Assembly: GCA_030248195.1 (NCBI GenBank)
Contig: JASAND010010704.1
Location: 1-64,000 of the forward strand
Source of the DNA: Trissonchulus latispiculum
Taxonomy: Eukaryota; Nematoda; Enoplea; Enoplida; Ironidae
Direction: 5' to 3'
DNA: 64,000 nucleotides
A program made the position numbers and the translations under genes. Below are positions 46,579 through 56,815 of this stretch, piece after piece (the first letter of the stretch is position 1; each line of letters starts with the position of its first letter). The notes beneath the pieces are model-generated. The model was not told the DNA's origin. It saw only the letters and a list, made by a program, of their open reading frames with translations, and did no database searches.

Positions 46579-48958
46579 AAGGTCATCCGTAAACGAAAAG
46601 TGGGAAATTTTTAAGACTATTTGTTTGAATCTTATTGATGAAAACGTGCCTAAAAAGATGTGCAGGAACAGTAGAAAACAGAAGTTTCCTAGGCACATCA
46701 GACGTTTGCTAGCTAAAAAGAACAGTCTGCATAAGAAACTCAGGAGCACCGCTGACCCAATAAGCAAAAATAGGTACTTAACTGTCAGCAGTAGCTGTGA
46801 TAAGGCTATAAAGGACTACTTTACAAGACGAGAAGCAAAGGTTTTAGCAAGTCCATCCAGTGCAAATTTTTATGGTTTTGTAAAGAATAAATTATCTTCA
46901 CCTAACGGTATACCAGTTCTAACGAATGGCGATTTTTCAGCTGATTGTGATAGCGACAAGGCAAATTTGTTAAATTCTCAGTTTCAGTCTGTATTTGTGA
47001 AAACGGGGTCCCCATTGTCACTGAAGCACAGCCAGTGCAGGATATTTTAGAAAACTGCATGTTTACGCGGAAAGATATTATTGATGCAATCAGTGCGTTA
47101 CGGTATAAATCTGCTTCAGGACCGGATAAAATTCCATCTCAGTTTTTGCAAAAATTTAAAACGCAGCTCTCTGTTCCTTTGCAAATTATTTTTCAACAGT
47201 CTTTCGAGGAAGGGGTTTTACCAAAAGACTGGTTGGTTGCCCATGTAGTTCCAATTTTTAAAGGTAAAGGGTCTCGGTCGGTACCAGAAAACTACCGACC
47301 TGTGTCGCTGACCAGCATCTGCTGTAAAGTAATGGAGAAAATTGTTAAGAAATACTTATCTGCTTTGTAATAACCTGATTTCTAATGATCAGCATGGGTT
47401 CATGTCGAAACGTTCAACACAAACCCAACTGTTAGAATGTTTAAATTTGTGGACCCGCTTCAGGGATATGAAAATGGGGGTGAAAGTTTTATATATTGAC
47501 ATTAGCAAAGCTTTTGATTCTGTATCTCACGTTAAATTGATGACTAAAATGGAGTCTTTTGGTGTGACAGGGAGGGCTTTAAACTGGATAAAGGGTTTCC
47601 TCGGTGGGCGGTCACAGTATGTTAAAATCAACAATGTCTTGTCCAGCAGGGGTGAAGTTATTCGTGGCGTACCGCAAGGAAGTGTTCTTGGCCCTATTCT
47701 TTTTCTTCTGTACATAAATGACTTGCCTAATTCTTTTGTTAGCAGTAACTCTAAAATATTTGCTGATGACACCAAAATATCCTTGGCTGGAAAAGCTCAA
47801 GCTGATTTTGAACATCTTAAAATCGATTCCGAAAACGTTTTCAACTGGGCAGGTCGAAACCAACTTTCGGTTGCTTTAAACAAGAGTTTGTTGCTAGAAA
47901 TTGGGGAACCAATACTGCAGACCGATTTTGTCGTTAATGACTCGGTAATTCCAAGGGTTAACGTAGCGAAAGATCTTGGGGTTTTTATTTCATCTGATTT
48001 AAAGTTTTCGACACATGTCGACAAAATTTGTGCCAAAGCATACCAAAAAATAGGTATTATTTTCAGAACCTTTTGTTGTAGGGATGTAAAATTTTTGGTA
48101 GCTATGTTTAGAACTTATGTTAGACCACTACTTGAGTATAATTTATGTGTATGGTCTCCTTATTTATTGGGCTGGGCTTATTCTACTGCCCCCCCATAAA
48201 CACCCTCCCCCCCCCAAAAATCGTCCCCCCCCCAAAAAAAATCGCCCCCCCCCAAAAAGTGGGTGCCCTTTTGGTACCAACTTTTGCACTGAAACAATCG
48301 CTCAGAAGGCCAGATTTTCAAAAATTTTCCGGCTTCGCCGGAGATTTTTAGTCGATTTTTGCCTATTTAAGCACTAAATCCGCTTATTTTTTGGCAATTG
48401 CTATAAAAATAGAGCAATTTTTAGCATGTTTTTAGAAAAATTTTGAAAAATTTTCGCCCCCCCCCCAAAATGACTCGCCCCCCGAGGGCCCCCCCAAAGA
48501 GCCCCACCCCCCCCAAGAAAAAATCCCTAGAATAAGCCCAGTTGGGCGACATCCGAAAACTAGAAACAGTCCAAAGACGATTCACGAAACGTATTCCCCA
48601 ATTACAAGAACTCAGTTTTGCTGAAAGGCTAAAGGTAACTGGTCTCGAGACGTTAGAATTTCGAAGATTAAAAACAGATCTAGTGCAGGCGTTTAAAATT
48701 ATCCATGAAATCGACAAAGTTAACAGCGCAGAATTCTTTACCTTTGCATCAATTGTGGGAACTCGAGGAAGTGTGCTGAAGTTGAAGGCGCATAGGACCC
48801 GTTTAGATTGCAGGACACATTTCTTTAGTAATAGGGTAATACCGGTATGGAATAGTCTCCCCTATAGTGTAGTTATGGCTCCAAACCTGTCAATTTTCAA
48901 ACATCTAATTGATAAAATTGATTTTTCAAGGTTTCTAAAGTACAGTGTGGAAGCATGA
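46579..48958 (+). pseudogene. Broken LINE reverse transcriptase reading frame
   Basis: The protein is spread over four pieces: to 47032, 47035-47370, 47342-48171 and 48547-48958. Order and motifs are those of non-LTR reverse transcriptases, which copy the element RNA at a nicked chromosomal site. The piece after the last insertion carries the conserved downstream region (LGDIRKLETVQRRFT, FRRLKTDLVQAFKII, FFSNRVIPVWNSLP). Two frameshifts and one MITE disable it. Confidence 0.9.
48172..48541. mobile_element. CTGGGCTTATTCTA MITE, 5-bp TSD, in LINE
   Basis: 370 bp, perfect 14-bp TIR, duplication TTGGG at 48167-48171 and 48542-48546. Excision restores the LINE frame (WSPYLLGDIRKLE), which confirms the 5-bp size. 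C tracts at both ends; palindrome TTCCGGCTTCGCCGGA near 48324. Confidence 0.93.
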
Positions 48959-49405
48959 CTGTACATAAGTAGAGCAATATATATACCTACGAAAATTGCT
49001 ATGTAGTGTTTATATTATGCATATGTTGTTGTCGTTTTATGATTACTTTTCTATGCACGAATTTGTACGTGTGATATATAAATGTAGGGGATCGTGCTTC
49101 TGCGCGAATCCCATTTTGGTCAATTTGTTCTACTCTGTCTGTTATTGAAATTCTGACCAAAATAAAAACCTTAGTTGTTGTTGTTGTTGTTGTAAATGTC
49201 GCCCACAATATGGTCAGGTTCCCAAAATAACCAGGTGACAGTTTTTTGCTCCAAACTTTTGCAGGGTGACGTGGGACAGCCCAACTAGGGTGCATGTGCA
49301 TACGGCTCGGTCCGACACATATGATCACCTGGTACCTATAGCCTCTATCCTACCTCCCTGGCAATCGCCCGATCCCTCTACATGGTACTTGGTGGAGCCC
49401 AAGGG

Positions 49406-49826
49406 CATAGTTTCCTTTGGGGGGTATCCCCCGAAACTTTTCGACCAAATTTACCCTCCCCCCAGATTTTTTGACTAACCCTCCCCCATATTTTGGCTTC
49501 CCCCCCCCCCCCGAACCCCCCCCCAACGATTTTTGGACCCAAAAAGTTAGCTATATAAATTTGGTTGAAATAAGGTCATTTTTTGAAAAATTTTTCGAAA
49601 ATTTTGGCCTAAAATCGGTTTAAAACGGTGCAAAAACGCCTAAAACGTTAAGAACAAGCCTTATTTTGATGAAAAAAGGGCTAAATTACAGAATATTTTG
49701 CATTTTTTTGCCATTTTTCGAAATTTCTGAGGTCCGAATTCTGGGGGCGGGGGGTACCCCCCATCACATTTCGGAGGTCGGCCAAGATTTACCCTCCCCG
49801 AGACCCAAACTTCCAGGGAAACTATG
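49406..49826. mobile_element. CATAGTTTCC hAT-like MITE, 8-bp TSD
   Basis: 421 bp, TIR CATAGTTTCC, exact duplication CCCAAGGG at 49398-49405 and 49827-49834. C/G tracts at the ends, AT-rich core, no ORF. Confidence 0.9.
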
Positions 49827-49834
49827 CCCAAGGG

Positions 49835-51849
49835 TCTATCCTGTACACGACAGCCCACGATATATATATATTATAGCCATGGGGGGGAAACCCATATTTT
49901 CGGATTTTGGCTGGAATTTTTTATTATAAGGGCTATATGAGAACTTCATATATATACCATCGTACTTGGCGTACCTAGATCTTTTAAGCCCATTTGCACT
50001 TCTCTAGGCTGTAACGTTAGGCCTTTATAATGCAAAAAGTAGCGGGGGGGAAAACCTAATGTATGGAAAAAACCCCAAATGGAGGGAAAAACCCCCACCC
50101 CTCACAGGTCTCAAAAATTGTCGTAGCGCTATTCTGACACTTCCGGTGTAAAATTCAACTCTTTTTTAGCTAGTATATATAAATCAAAAAACCCGATCTA
50201 GGTACCTTTTTTGAGATTTCATGTGCCATTGAAAATGCAGGTCAGGTTTCATAAAGTTTAACACATAAACATAGGGCAATTTTTGAAAAATGCTAAAAAC
50301 TATGTAATGTGATAAACTTATTAGTCTATCGTGTAGAGAATGGTTTTTATACCGCCGGAGGCGGTATACTTGTAATGGGTTGACCCATCTGAATTCATAC
50401 GTATGTTTTGCATGTAAATTGCTTGGCGCGGAGGATTTCCGTCCTATCTTCAACACATGTCCCTGTTACGCAGGTTTTTTGCCCAACAATTTTTCTACGA
50501 TTTCGCAATTTTTAGAGCATCATTACATTCAATTTAGTTAATTTTCAATGCATTGTAAATTGTTTTGCACACGATCACTCTCTGCCTTTTCTCATATTAC
50601 CGAAGATCGGGCGTTATTTGCCTGTCACTTGATTGGCAGAGGTTTAGCAGATCAATAAATAGCTAAACTGATGTTACAATTTTCGTGTGCAAAGACTGAT
50701 TTTGCGCTTGCACTGCATTTATTTCATTAGTGTTTGCTTTGCTTCAGAATTTAGATAAAATAAATTGTTTAAAATAAACATATAGATAAATGATAACTTT
50801 CTCTCTCGCGGGTTACTCGATAAAATCACTATAGTCAGAGTAGTGTAGTGGCTAGGGTGTCCGCTTGGCACTGTTCCGGACTCAGATCGAATCCTTCTTC
50901 CGGTATATGTAATTTTAGTTTCACAATTGGCAATAAAATACTCCCATTCTTTTGTCTCAGAAACGGTAGGTAAATGTCGGGGAGTTGAAACTAGTCAAAA
51001 GCTAACGTCACCGTACACTAGAACAGTATGATGAAAACAAACAAAACTTTGAACACATAAATCCCAAACTCTACGGCGGTATTATTCCCCTTTTAAGGGG
51101 TAACTTGTTTACGTTCATTTGGCTGTTAAAATCCACAATTGGACCTGTCCTGTGTCCTCCAGTGCCGAAATAGCACTTTCAGGGTTTTTGGCCCCTAGCT
51201 AGCCAGAGAAGCAATATCCAAATCTGACACCATAGGATGATGCAGCGTTCTCGATAGTACCATGCTATAGTGTCGAATTGTCTCCCTGTTTGGTTGTTGT
51301 TGAAAAAATTTTTCAAAAATGTTGGGTGGGTTTTCCCCCCAAAGTGGGGTTTTCCCCCGCCACATTTGGCAATGTGCCAGACCAACGGTGCATCGGATCG
51401 ATCTACTTTTGGCTGTTTGCAAAGAGGAAGACTTGCCATCATTTGCAAAACTTTTCTAGCCCAACACAGTCAAAAGTTACATCGGTCCAAACTTTTGCAA
51501 AATTTTGGCATGGTTGGACCAAAAGGTAGGTGTCATTTTCAAAATGTCATAAAATGAGCAGGAGTGAACCAAATGACTTGATCTTTGCATACGTAGGTAA
51601 GAAAGAGTCGCGCTTTCTGCTGCTATATGTTTTGGAGCTCATAGCTCCAACCCTTGGTCCAGGAGGCGGGTGGGGTTTTTTCCCCAGAAAGGGGGTGAGT
51701 TTTTTCCCCTCATGGCTGTATATTACTAAGAAGGTCTTCTACTTGTTATGCGCCAAATTTGGCTGTAAACGGTCGAAGTACCTGGGAGATCTGGCACTGA
51801 TTTTTTGGGAACCTGACTATATATACTTTCATGTAGCACCTCTGTAAAC
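49835..51849. other. Intergenic DNA with paired GGGTTTTTCCC-type motifs
   Basis: Palindromic GGGGAAAAACCC-like words occur in close pairs or triplets at about 49879-49894, 50040-50100, 51320-51366 and 51660-51712. Similar clusters lie at 20.9, 22.6, 22.95, 54.8, 55.15 and 55.35 kb. No gene was recognised. The ORFs at 51179-51557 are mirror translations. Confidence 0.45.
50836..50906 (+). repeat. tRNA-like SINE head or relic
   Basis: Box-A-like TAGTGGCTAGGGTG and box-B-like AGATCGAATCC about 35 nt apart. The stems are incomplete, so it is not a functional tRNA. Confidence 0.5.
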
Positions 51850-52083
51850 CTGTGATTTTTTAGTGGGGGGGGGCCCACTTTTCGGTTCCCCCGCCCTCCA
51901 CTTTTCGGAGCCCCCCCACTTTCGCCCCCCTCCCCCACTTTTCGGCAAGCCCCCACCCACATTTTGGGGGTCGCCCAAAAGTGTCAAAAAATTAGGTTTT
52001 TGAGGTCAAATTTTCTCAATTTTCAGCTAATTTATGGACTTGCGTTTTTACCTTAAAAATTTTAATTTTTCGCTAAAAGTTTC

Positions 52084-52133
<50 letters not shown>

Positions 52134-52386
52134 ACTTTGTCTCGCCCTCCCCCACTTGTCGGACGCCCCACACTTTCCCCCACCCTAGGGAGCACTCTTC
52201 GCCCCCCCCCCACTTTGGTGGCATTTTATTTTTATCACGCTGCACAACGAGCAGGATGCAAGAAGGAAACTCATCAAGGTCGCTTCTATCAAAAAAGTTA
52301 AAAATTCAAATTTTTCAAATCCAGGGGGGGCGCCCCCCTCCCTGAAGAAATACCCTGGCCCCCACTCCCCTCTAGGAATAATCCAG
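51850..52386. mobile_element. G-tract element with CTGG-type ends
   Basis: The right end, CTGGATTATTCCTAG on the minus strand, resembles the TIRs at 19382 and 48172. The left end CTGTGATTTTTTAG is a degenerate partner. Repeated CCCACTTTTCGG words and a TA microsatellite (52085-52130) lie inside. No clear duplication. Confidence 0.5.
52085..52130. repeat. TA microsatellite
   Basis: Pure TA run inside the preceding element. Confidence 0.9.
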
Positions 52387-52646
52387 CAAAAAAGTAGTTG
52401 GGCAGTGATGTAGTGTAATATCTCCGAAAATTCGGTAAAATAATATATATAGTCAGTTTTCTACACATATATATACTGCTGTAAGTAAATTTTAAAACGC
52501 TCAAAATTGAGTATCAAAACAGACCATTTGAAAAAGCCAAGGTATATATAGGTTATTCTATTTTCCCTCGAAAGTGTGCATTTTGCTAAAAAGTGCACGT
52601 GCCCTACGATCTGCATATATATGACCATGCGCATTGTGCATTAGCA

Positions 52647-53346
52647 ATGTTTTTGTTTGTAGTGGCACTATTAACCATGCATGAAACGAGCACTGGAGAT
52701 ACTCTGTGCCATAACCCTGACGTCAAGGAAGACTGCAAGTCTGACGTAAGTAGACGCATGTATACTTTTATAATGGAGAAGCGCCGGAGCGGCCACTACT
52801 GGCACAAGTACAGCTGAGAAAAATTTAACAGCCGACGACAGGGGCGTATCCTGGATTTTGAAAAGGGGGATGTCTAATCCGAACCTCATTATTCCCAAAA
52901 ATGACCAACTTTGCATCAAAAGTACGTTGCTCAACTTTTCCGAAAGGGGAGGCTTCGGACACCCTGGATCCCCTGTATATGTCTATGACCGTCGCAGTGC
53001 TCGTGCGGTTCCTACTTTTCCTACTTTTTTCCTACTTTTTTTAGATTCCTACTTTTTTCCTACTGGAGGCCAAAAATTCCTACTTTTTCCTACTTTTTTC
53101 CTAGGCTGGTAAATTTTATTATATATATATATATATTAACTTTAATTTTCTGCTTAATTTTACGAAAATTTCGCGCCTGCGGCGCGGAAAGTTTGATTTT
53201 AATGCTTACCTTACTCGCTGAAAAGGTACACTCTTAGAACATTTTTTATTCTGCAGGCCGTGACATGTGTTTGCGAACAAGACAAGGCTAGTCCGTTTTG
53301 TTCAGAACTGCTCTCCGTTTGTATGTTTAACGTTGAGTTTTTATAG
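52647..53346 (+). CDS. Candidate secreted six-cysteine peptide, two exons
   Basis: Exon 1 (52647-52745, 33 codons) starts MFLFVVALLTM, a signal-peptide-like segment, then DTLCHNPDVKEDC, and ends at a consensus donor GTAAGT (52746-52751). A compatible phase-0 exon follows acceptor TTATTCTGCAG at 53257-53344 and stops with TAG at 53344-53346. The predicted precursor is 62 residues with six cysteines after the signal sequence, spaced x8, x6, x1, x8, x6, so the two halves have the same spacing. It would be exported and disulphide-bonded. Whether it is a toxin, defence or signalling peptide cannot be told, and I recognise no family. Caution: exon 2 lies inside the TIR element 52995-54786, so it is either an exonised transposon, a misjudged exon, or an element that formed around the gene. 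Confidence 0.42.
52839..52975. mobile_element. Small CAGGGG-ended MITE
   Basis: Ends CAGGGGCGTATCCTGG and (reverse complement) CAGGGGATCCAGGG, in the first intron of the candidate peptide gene. No duplication was recognised. Confidence 0.5.
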
Positions 53347-54786
53347 TCTCTTGCTAGAATTATGTATACTTCTGGTAGTGCTTTATGAAGGGCAAGTCTG
53401 AAAGAAGAGGGCTACGTATATTGTGCTGAAAATTGCCATTATGCTTGCACACTACTAATTTTAAGGCAGTTTCGCATCGCAATCGCTGTGCGTCCACCCG
53501 TGTAGGCTATATCATAGAACAGCATACTTGGAGCTTGTCTCCCTTTGGTGCAAAGGCTGCCATTCCGTTGTTTTTGCATGGAAGACTTGTGCTGTGTGCT
53601 GCTTCTCGGGCTAGCCGTCAAATATGGCAACGCCGACGCCGACGGAGCATTTTCTGAAAAGGATTAGACTTCAGCCGCCATGATGTCGACCAGGCTTTGA
53701 AACTCCTTCTGGCAGCTTGGTTGAATTGTTTTTGACCAACCATACGGGGCCAGTTTCCTGGCTAACGCTTTGCACCGTCGGTTGATGATCATCACATTGT
53801 GATGTCTAATGCAGCAAACACAACAACAAATTTAATTAACCAGAATCCAAAAACAATCAACTTGGAATTTTTAAATTTGGCTTTTGATTTTTGCCCGGTA
53901 AGTTTCTTATTCTTGCAGATAGCTTTGTGTAGCATAGTAAGAACCGACACATTTCAATCCGAAGATTTTCCCTAGTATTTTTGAAGATTTCCGGCTTCGC
54001 GGGGCCTATATTTTAATTTTAAAGATCTGGTTGGATTTTGGAAGTATTTGACTTGAATACCTTGGGTTGATGTTAAGCTTTTCTCGTCAGCTTGGCTTGA
54101 AAAGCGTCAACTGCCCAGTTTTTGTTCCAAAATTGTGTTCTTTAGAACGCATCTCTTGGAAAAGAACAAATTTTAAAACTGAACAAAAAGTTAAATTTGG
54201 TTAAGGTTAAAGAAAAAACAAGTATATAGGTCCGTCATATGAGTGGAATAATGTTATGCGGTTCAAGGAATTTGGGTGAAGCGGTCAGATGTGAGATGTG
54301 GAAGAGGGTTTGGTTGGTCCTAATCCTGCTTCTGGGACACGAAAATTAGCGAATTTTGAGAATTCAATAGACTAATTTATGCACAAAAAATGTGTATATA
54401 TGCGTAAATTTAAAGATATTGGAATGGAGCATTATCGGAAATTACTTTTTTCAAGCAATGTGTAATTATCGTATTGAAATAATATAATAATAATAATAAT
54501 ATCACATAGACATCAATTGCTTTGATGTCTTTCCGTTTTTTCGGTTAAACGTCAAAGTGCATAGATCGGGGTTTTCTAAAATAGAGTGCATTTAACACAA
54601 TCAAGTTACTAACTACCTTCAACAATTACCTATGTTTAAAACTCATAATTTTTGGCAAAATTTCTACTTTAAAATTCCTACTTTTTTGCAAAATTCCTAC
54701 TTTTTGTTCCTACTTTTTCCTACTTTTTTTGAAGAAAATTCCTACTTTTATTCCTACTTTTCCAAAATTGGTGCGCACGAGGACTG
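52995..54786. mobile_element. 1.8-kb hAT-like element with CCTACTTTTT ends
   Basis: TIRs CAGTGCTCGTGCGG and (reverse complement) CAGTCCTCGTGCGC, flanked by CCGTCG at 52989-52994 and 54787-54792. Both ends carry repeated TTCCTACTTTTT (53010-53105 and 54668-54770). CAGTG starts fit the hAT TIR consensus, although the visible duplication is 6 bp rather than 8. No transposase is recognisable. It contains the second exon of the candidate peptide gene. Confidence 0.65.
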
Positions 54787-56267
54787 CCGTCGAGTCGGCG
54801 GGAAAAACCCAGACCGAGATGCGGTAAAAAACCCAACGCCAGTGGTGTGAGTCACACATATGAGCTAGATCGGATTTTAATAGCCTATCTTAAAGAGCGT
54901 CCAAAACTACCCTAGAGAGTGTATTGTAGCTCCCGCTGCCTCTCAGCAAATTTTTTGGGACTGAAAATTTTGGAACGTTTGGTCCCAACAAGGGGGTCTG
55001 ACATGGTCAACTTTGAGGGTTTACCCTGAACTACTGAAAAGACCTAGCCCAAAACGGATTACATTTTCACAGAGTATATATATGTCTCGAACTTCACGAT
55101 GGTGTATACAATTTGGCTCTAGCGCCTGTGGTGCGACCTGGGGGTAACCTAGACTCTGCGCGAAAAAACCCATGTTCGGGAAAAAAACCAAATTTCAAAA
55201 TGAAATTTTTTCTAACCATTAGCAGCACAGGAAAAATTCATGCATTTCTTAGTACAATGGAGCCTCATGATCAATTTACTATAGATCGAATGGTGTAGTC
55301 AAAACTGTCCTGGCATGCTTCCAGCAAAAATTTCGGCTGGGTTTTCCCCGCCCATGGGTTTTTCCCGCATTGGGTTTTTTCGAATTACGACATCCGGCTT
55401 CGATTACCCGGAGCCGGAGGCAGAGGAGCCGGAGTGTTGGCCCAGCGCGTAACGTTGCTGTTCCTAATTAATTTATATATATACGTACGTAGCGCTATAT
55501 CGTCAAATTTTGGTCCATTTTAAATAAAAATGGCAATTTTTCAAAAAATTCTCGCACTGCCGGCGCGGGTTTTTGTTAATTTTTTTATTTCTGACAGCGA
55601 AAAGAAGTGACATTGACATACACACAATTTGCATTTATTTTACATTATCAAGCTATAATTACATATATAGGTATCATACATGGGCAATGAACTTGGCTCT
55701 AGCCTGCACAGCCTTCGAGCTCACTGCGCGGGGGTCAAATTTTTAATTTTTCTCGATATGTGTCTTCTCGATATGTGTCTCGATATGTTTCATAAGTTTC
55801 AATGGTAAAAAAGAAAATTTATTTATTTTAGGATTTTAAAATTATGCAGTAAAAGTAAACGTAGAATACAGTAAAAGTGTGTATGAGGCTTGTTTCCTAT
55901 GTTGAATTGACTGTTTTAACAAATCTTATGTGAAAAACCAATTTTTGAAAAATCTTTAATTTTGGTAAGAACTACGCTTCTGGTTGTGAGTGAGGGAAGA
56001 AGCCCAGTAGTTGAAGTGGGATGAAAGAGGGAGCGTCTCACCAAATATAAATCCAAGTATAAATACAAGATTTCTTATTCTATTGATTTTTCTGGCATGA
56101 GAATTCATTGCTGTAGCTGCATATATACATGCATATAGAAATTTCAGGACTGATTTAAATCTTTGGATGTAAACGGTCTTTAGTTTCGGTCCGTTTGTTT
56201 GCGAAATTGCTTTTTTATTTACGTTAACGCATTCTAATATATATATATATACGTACTTTTATTTCAG
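54787..56267. other. Region upstream of endosulfine; motif-bearing repeat
   Basis: GGGAAAAACCC-type clusters lie at 54798-54835, 55152-55190 and 55337-55375, possibly the two ends of a repeat related to 20710-22989. The first endosulfine exon should lie somewhere upstream of 56268, but I could not identify it. Confidence 0.4.
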
Positions 56268-56815
56268 GTAAGCCCAGAAAAGGGTGAGGAAGAAAAATTG
56301 AAGCAGAAGTATCCTCAGCTTGTAAAGCCTGGTGGTGGGAGTTCACAGTTTCTTCAAAATCGATTAAAGCATCGGGTGCGTTGTCGTTTTTATGGAGGTA
56401 GAATTTATTGCTTGATCAAACTTCAATGTTTTCCTAATCTAAGTTTGATCAATAGTTGTCTATGGCTGCACTTCATTTAATTTTTGCCGACGCTGATTGT
56501 GTTTTTAGATGAAATGGCAGTTTCTAACAGCTAACATCTAAGATTTACCAGAGCCGTTTTGCTTTTTTATTGTTATAGCAGAAATATTTTGACTCTGGCG
56601 ATTACAATATGGCAAAGTCGAAAGGATTGAAGCTGGCAATGTTCCAGAAGAAAGCGGGTCTAGAAGGCTCTGTTGGCGGAAAGCCAATTCTTGGCGGTGC
56701 TCCGGAAGGGGGTCCTTCCCCACCGCAGCAGGCTGGAGACGATTTTGAAGGAGATGTATCAAATACAACTGGATTGCGTACTCCCAGTAATTTATTTATA
56801 GTTGTGGGTGAGTGA
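56268..56815 (+). CDS. ENSA: Endosulfine / ARPP19 (PP2A-B55 inhibitor), 5' incomplete
   Basis: Endosulfines, once phosphorylated by Greatwall kinase, inhibit PP2A-B55 to permit mitosis (known for the family). Exon A 56268-56375 (acceptor TTTATTTCAG, donor GTGCGT, 36 codons) encodes EEKLKQKYPQLVKPGGGSS and QFLQNRLKHR. Exon B from 56579 (acceptor TTGTTATAG) encodes QKYFDSGDYNMAK, the hallmark Greatwall site, with the target Ser codon at 56594-56596. Splicing A to B in phase 0 is colinear with animal endosulfines. After the core, exon B has a lineage-specific Gly/Pro-rich stretch (about 56687-56735) and ends at TGA 56813-56815. A strong donor GTGAGT at 56808 overlaps that stop, so another 3' exon is possible. 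The N-terminal exon is missing from my model. The gene is also close to ARPP19; the single symbol is used for the family. Confidence 0.92.

Larger units (their letters stand above)
45159..49195 (+). mobile_element. CR1/Jockey-type LINE, 5'-truncated and interrupted
   Basis: It begins within the endonuclease (VTRGNAISDVVFENLPN, then NVEVRPPVSNGDHS, the usual C-terminal endonuclease motif). It continues through a linker and a reverse transcriptase (SASGPDKIPSQFL; LYIDISKAFDSVSH; GVPQGSVLGPILFLLYINDL; catalytic FADD near 47757-47768) to the C-terminal domain ending at 48958. A short 3' UTR with AATAAA leads to a GTT repeat at 49174-49193, typical of such LINEs. Frameshifts occur near 47005 and 47345, and three DNA transposons are inserted (45336, 45715, 48172). 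The copy is dead. Confidence 0.92.

Noticed and set aside
44230..49195. PHD-NADAR as the inverted 5' part of the LINE (twin priming)
   Set aside because: Twin priming predicts endonuclease sequence on the minus strand left of the PHD-NADAR segment, near 44.0-44.4 kb. None was found; an NADAR-like helix lies there instead. The idea that it is ORF1 of some other LINE copy stays open.
53581..53664. Small ORF MEDLCCVLLLGL resembling a signal peptide
   Set aside because: 29 codons with a stop and no donor, inside the 1.8-kb transposon; probably chance.
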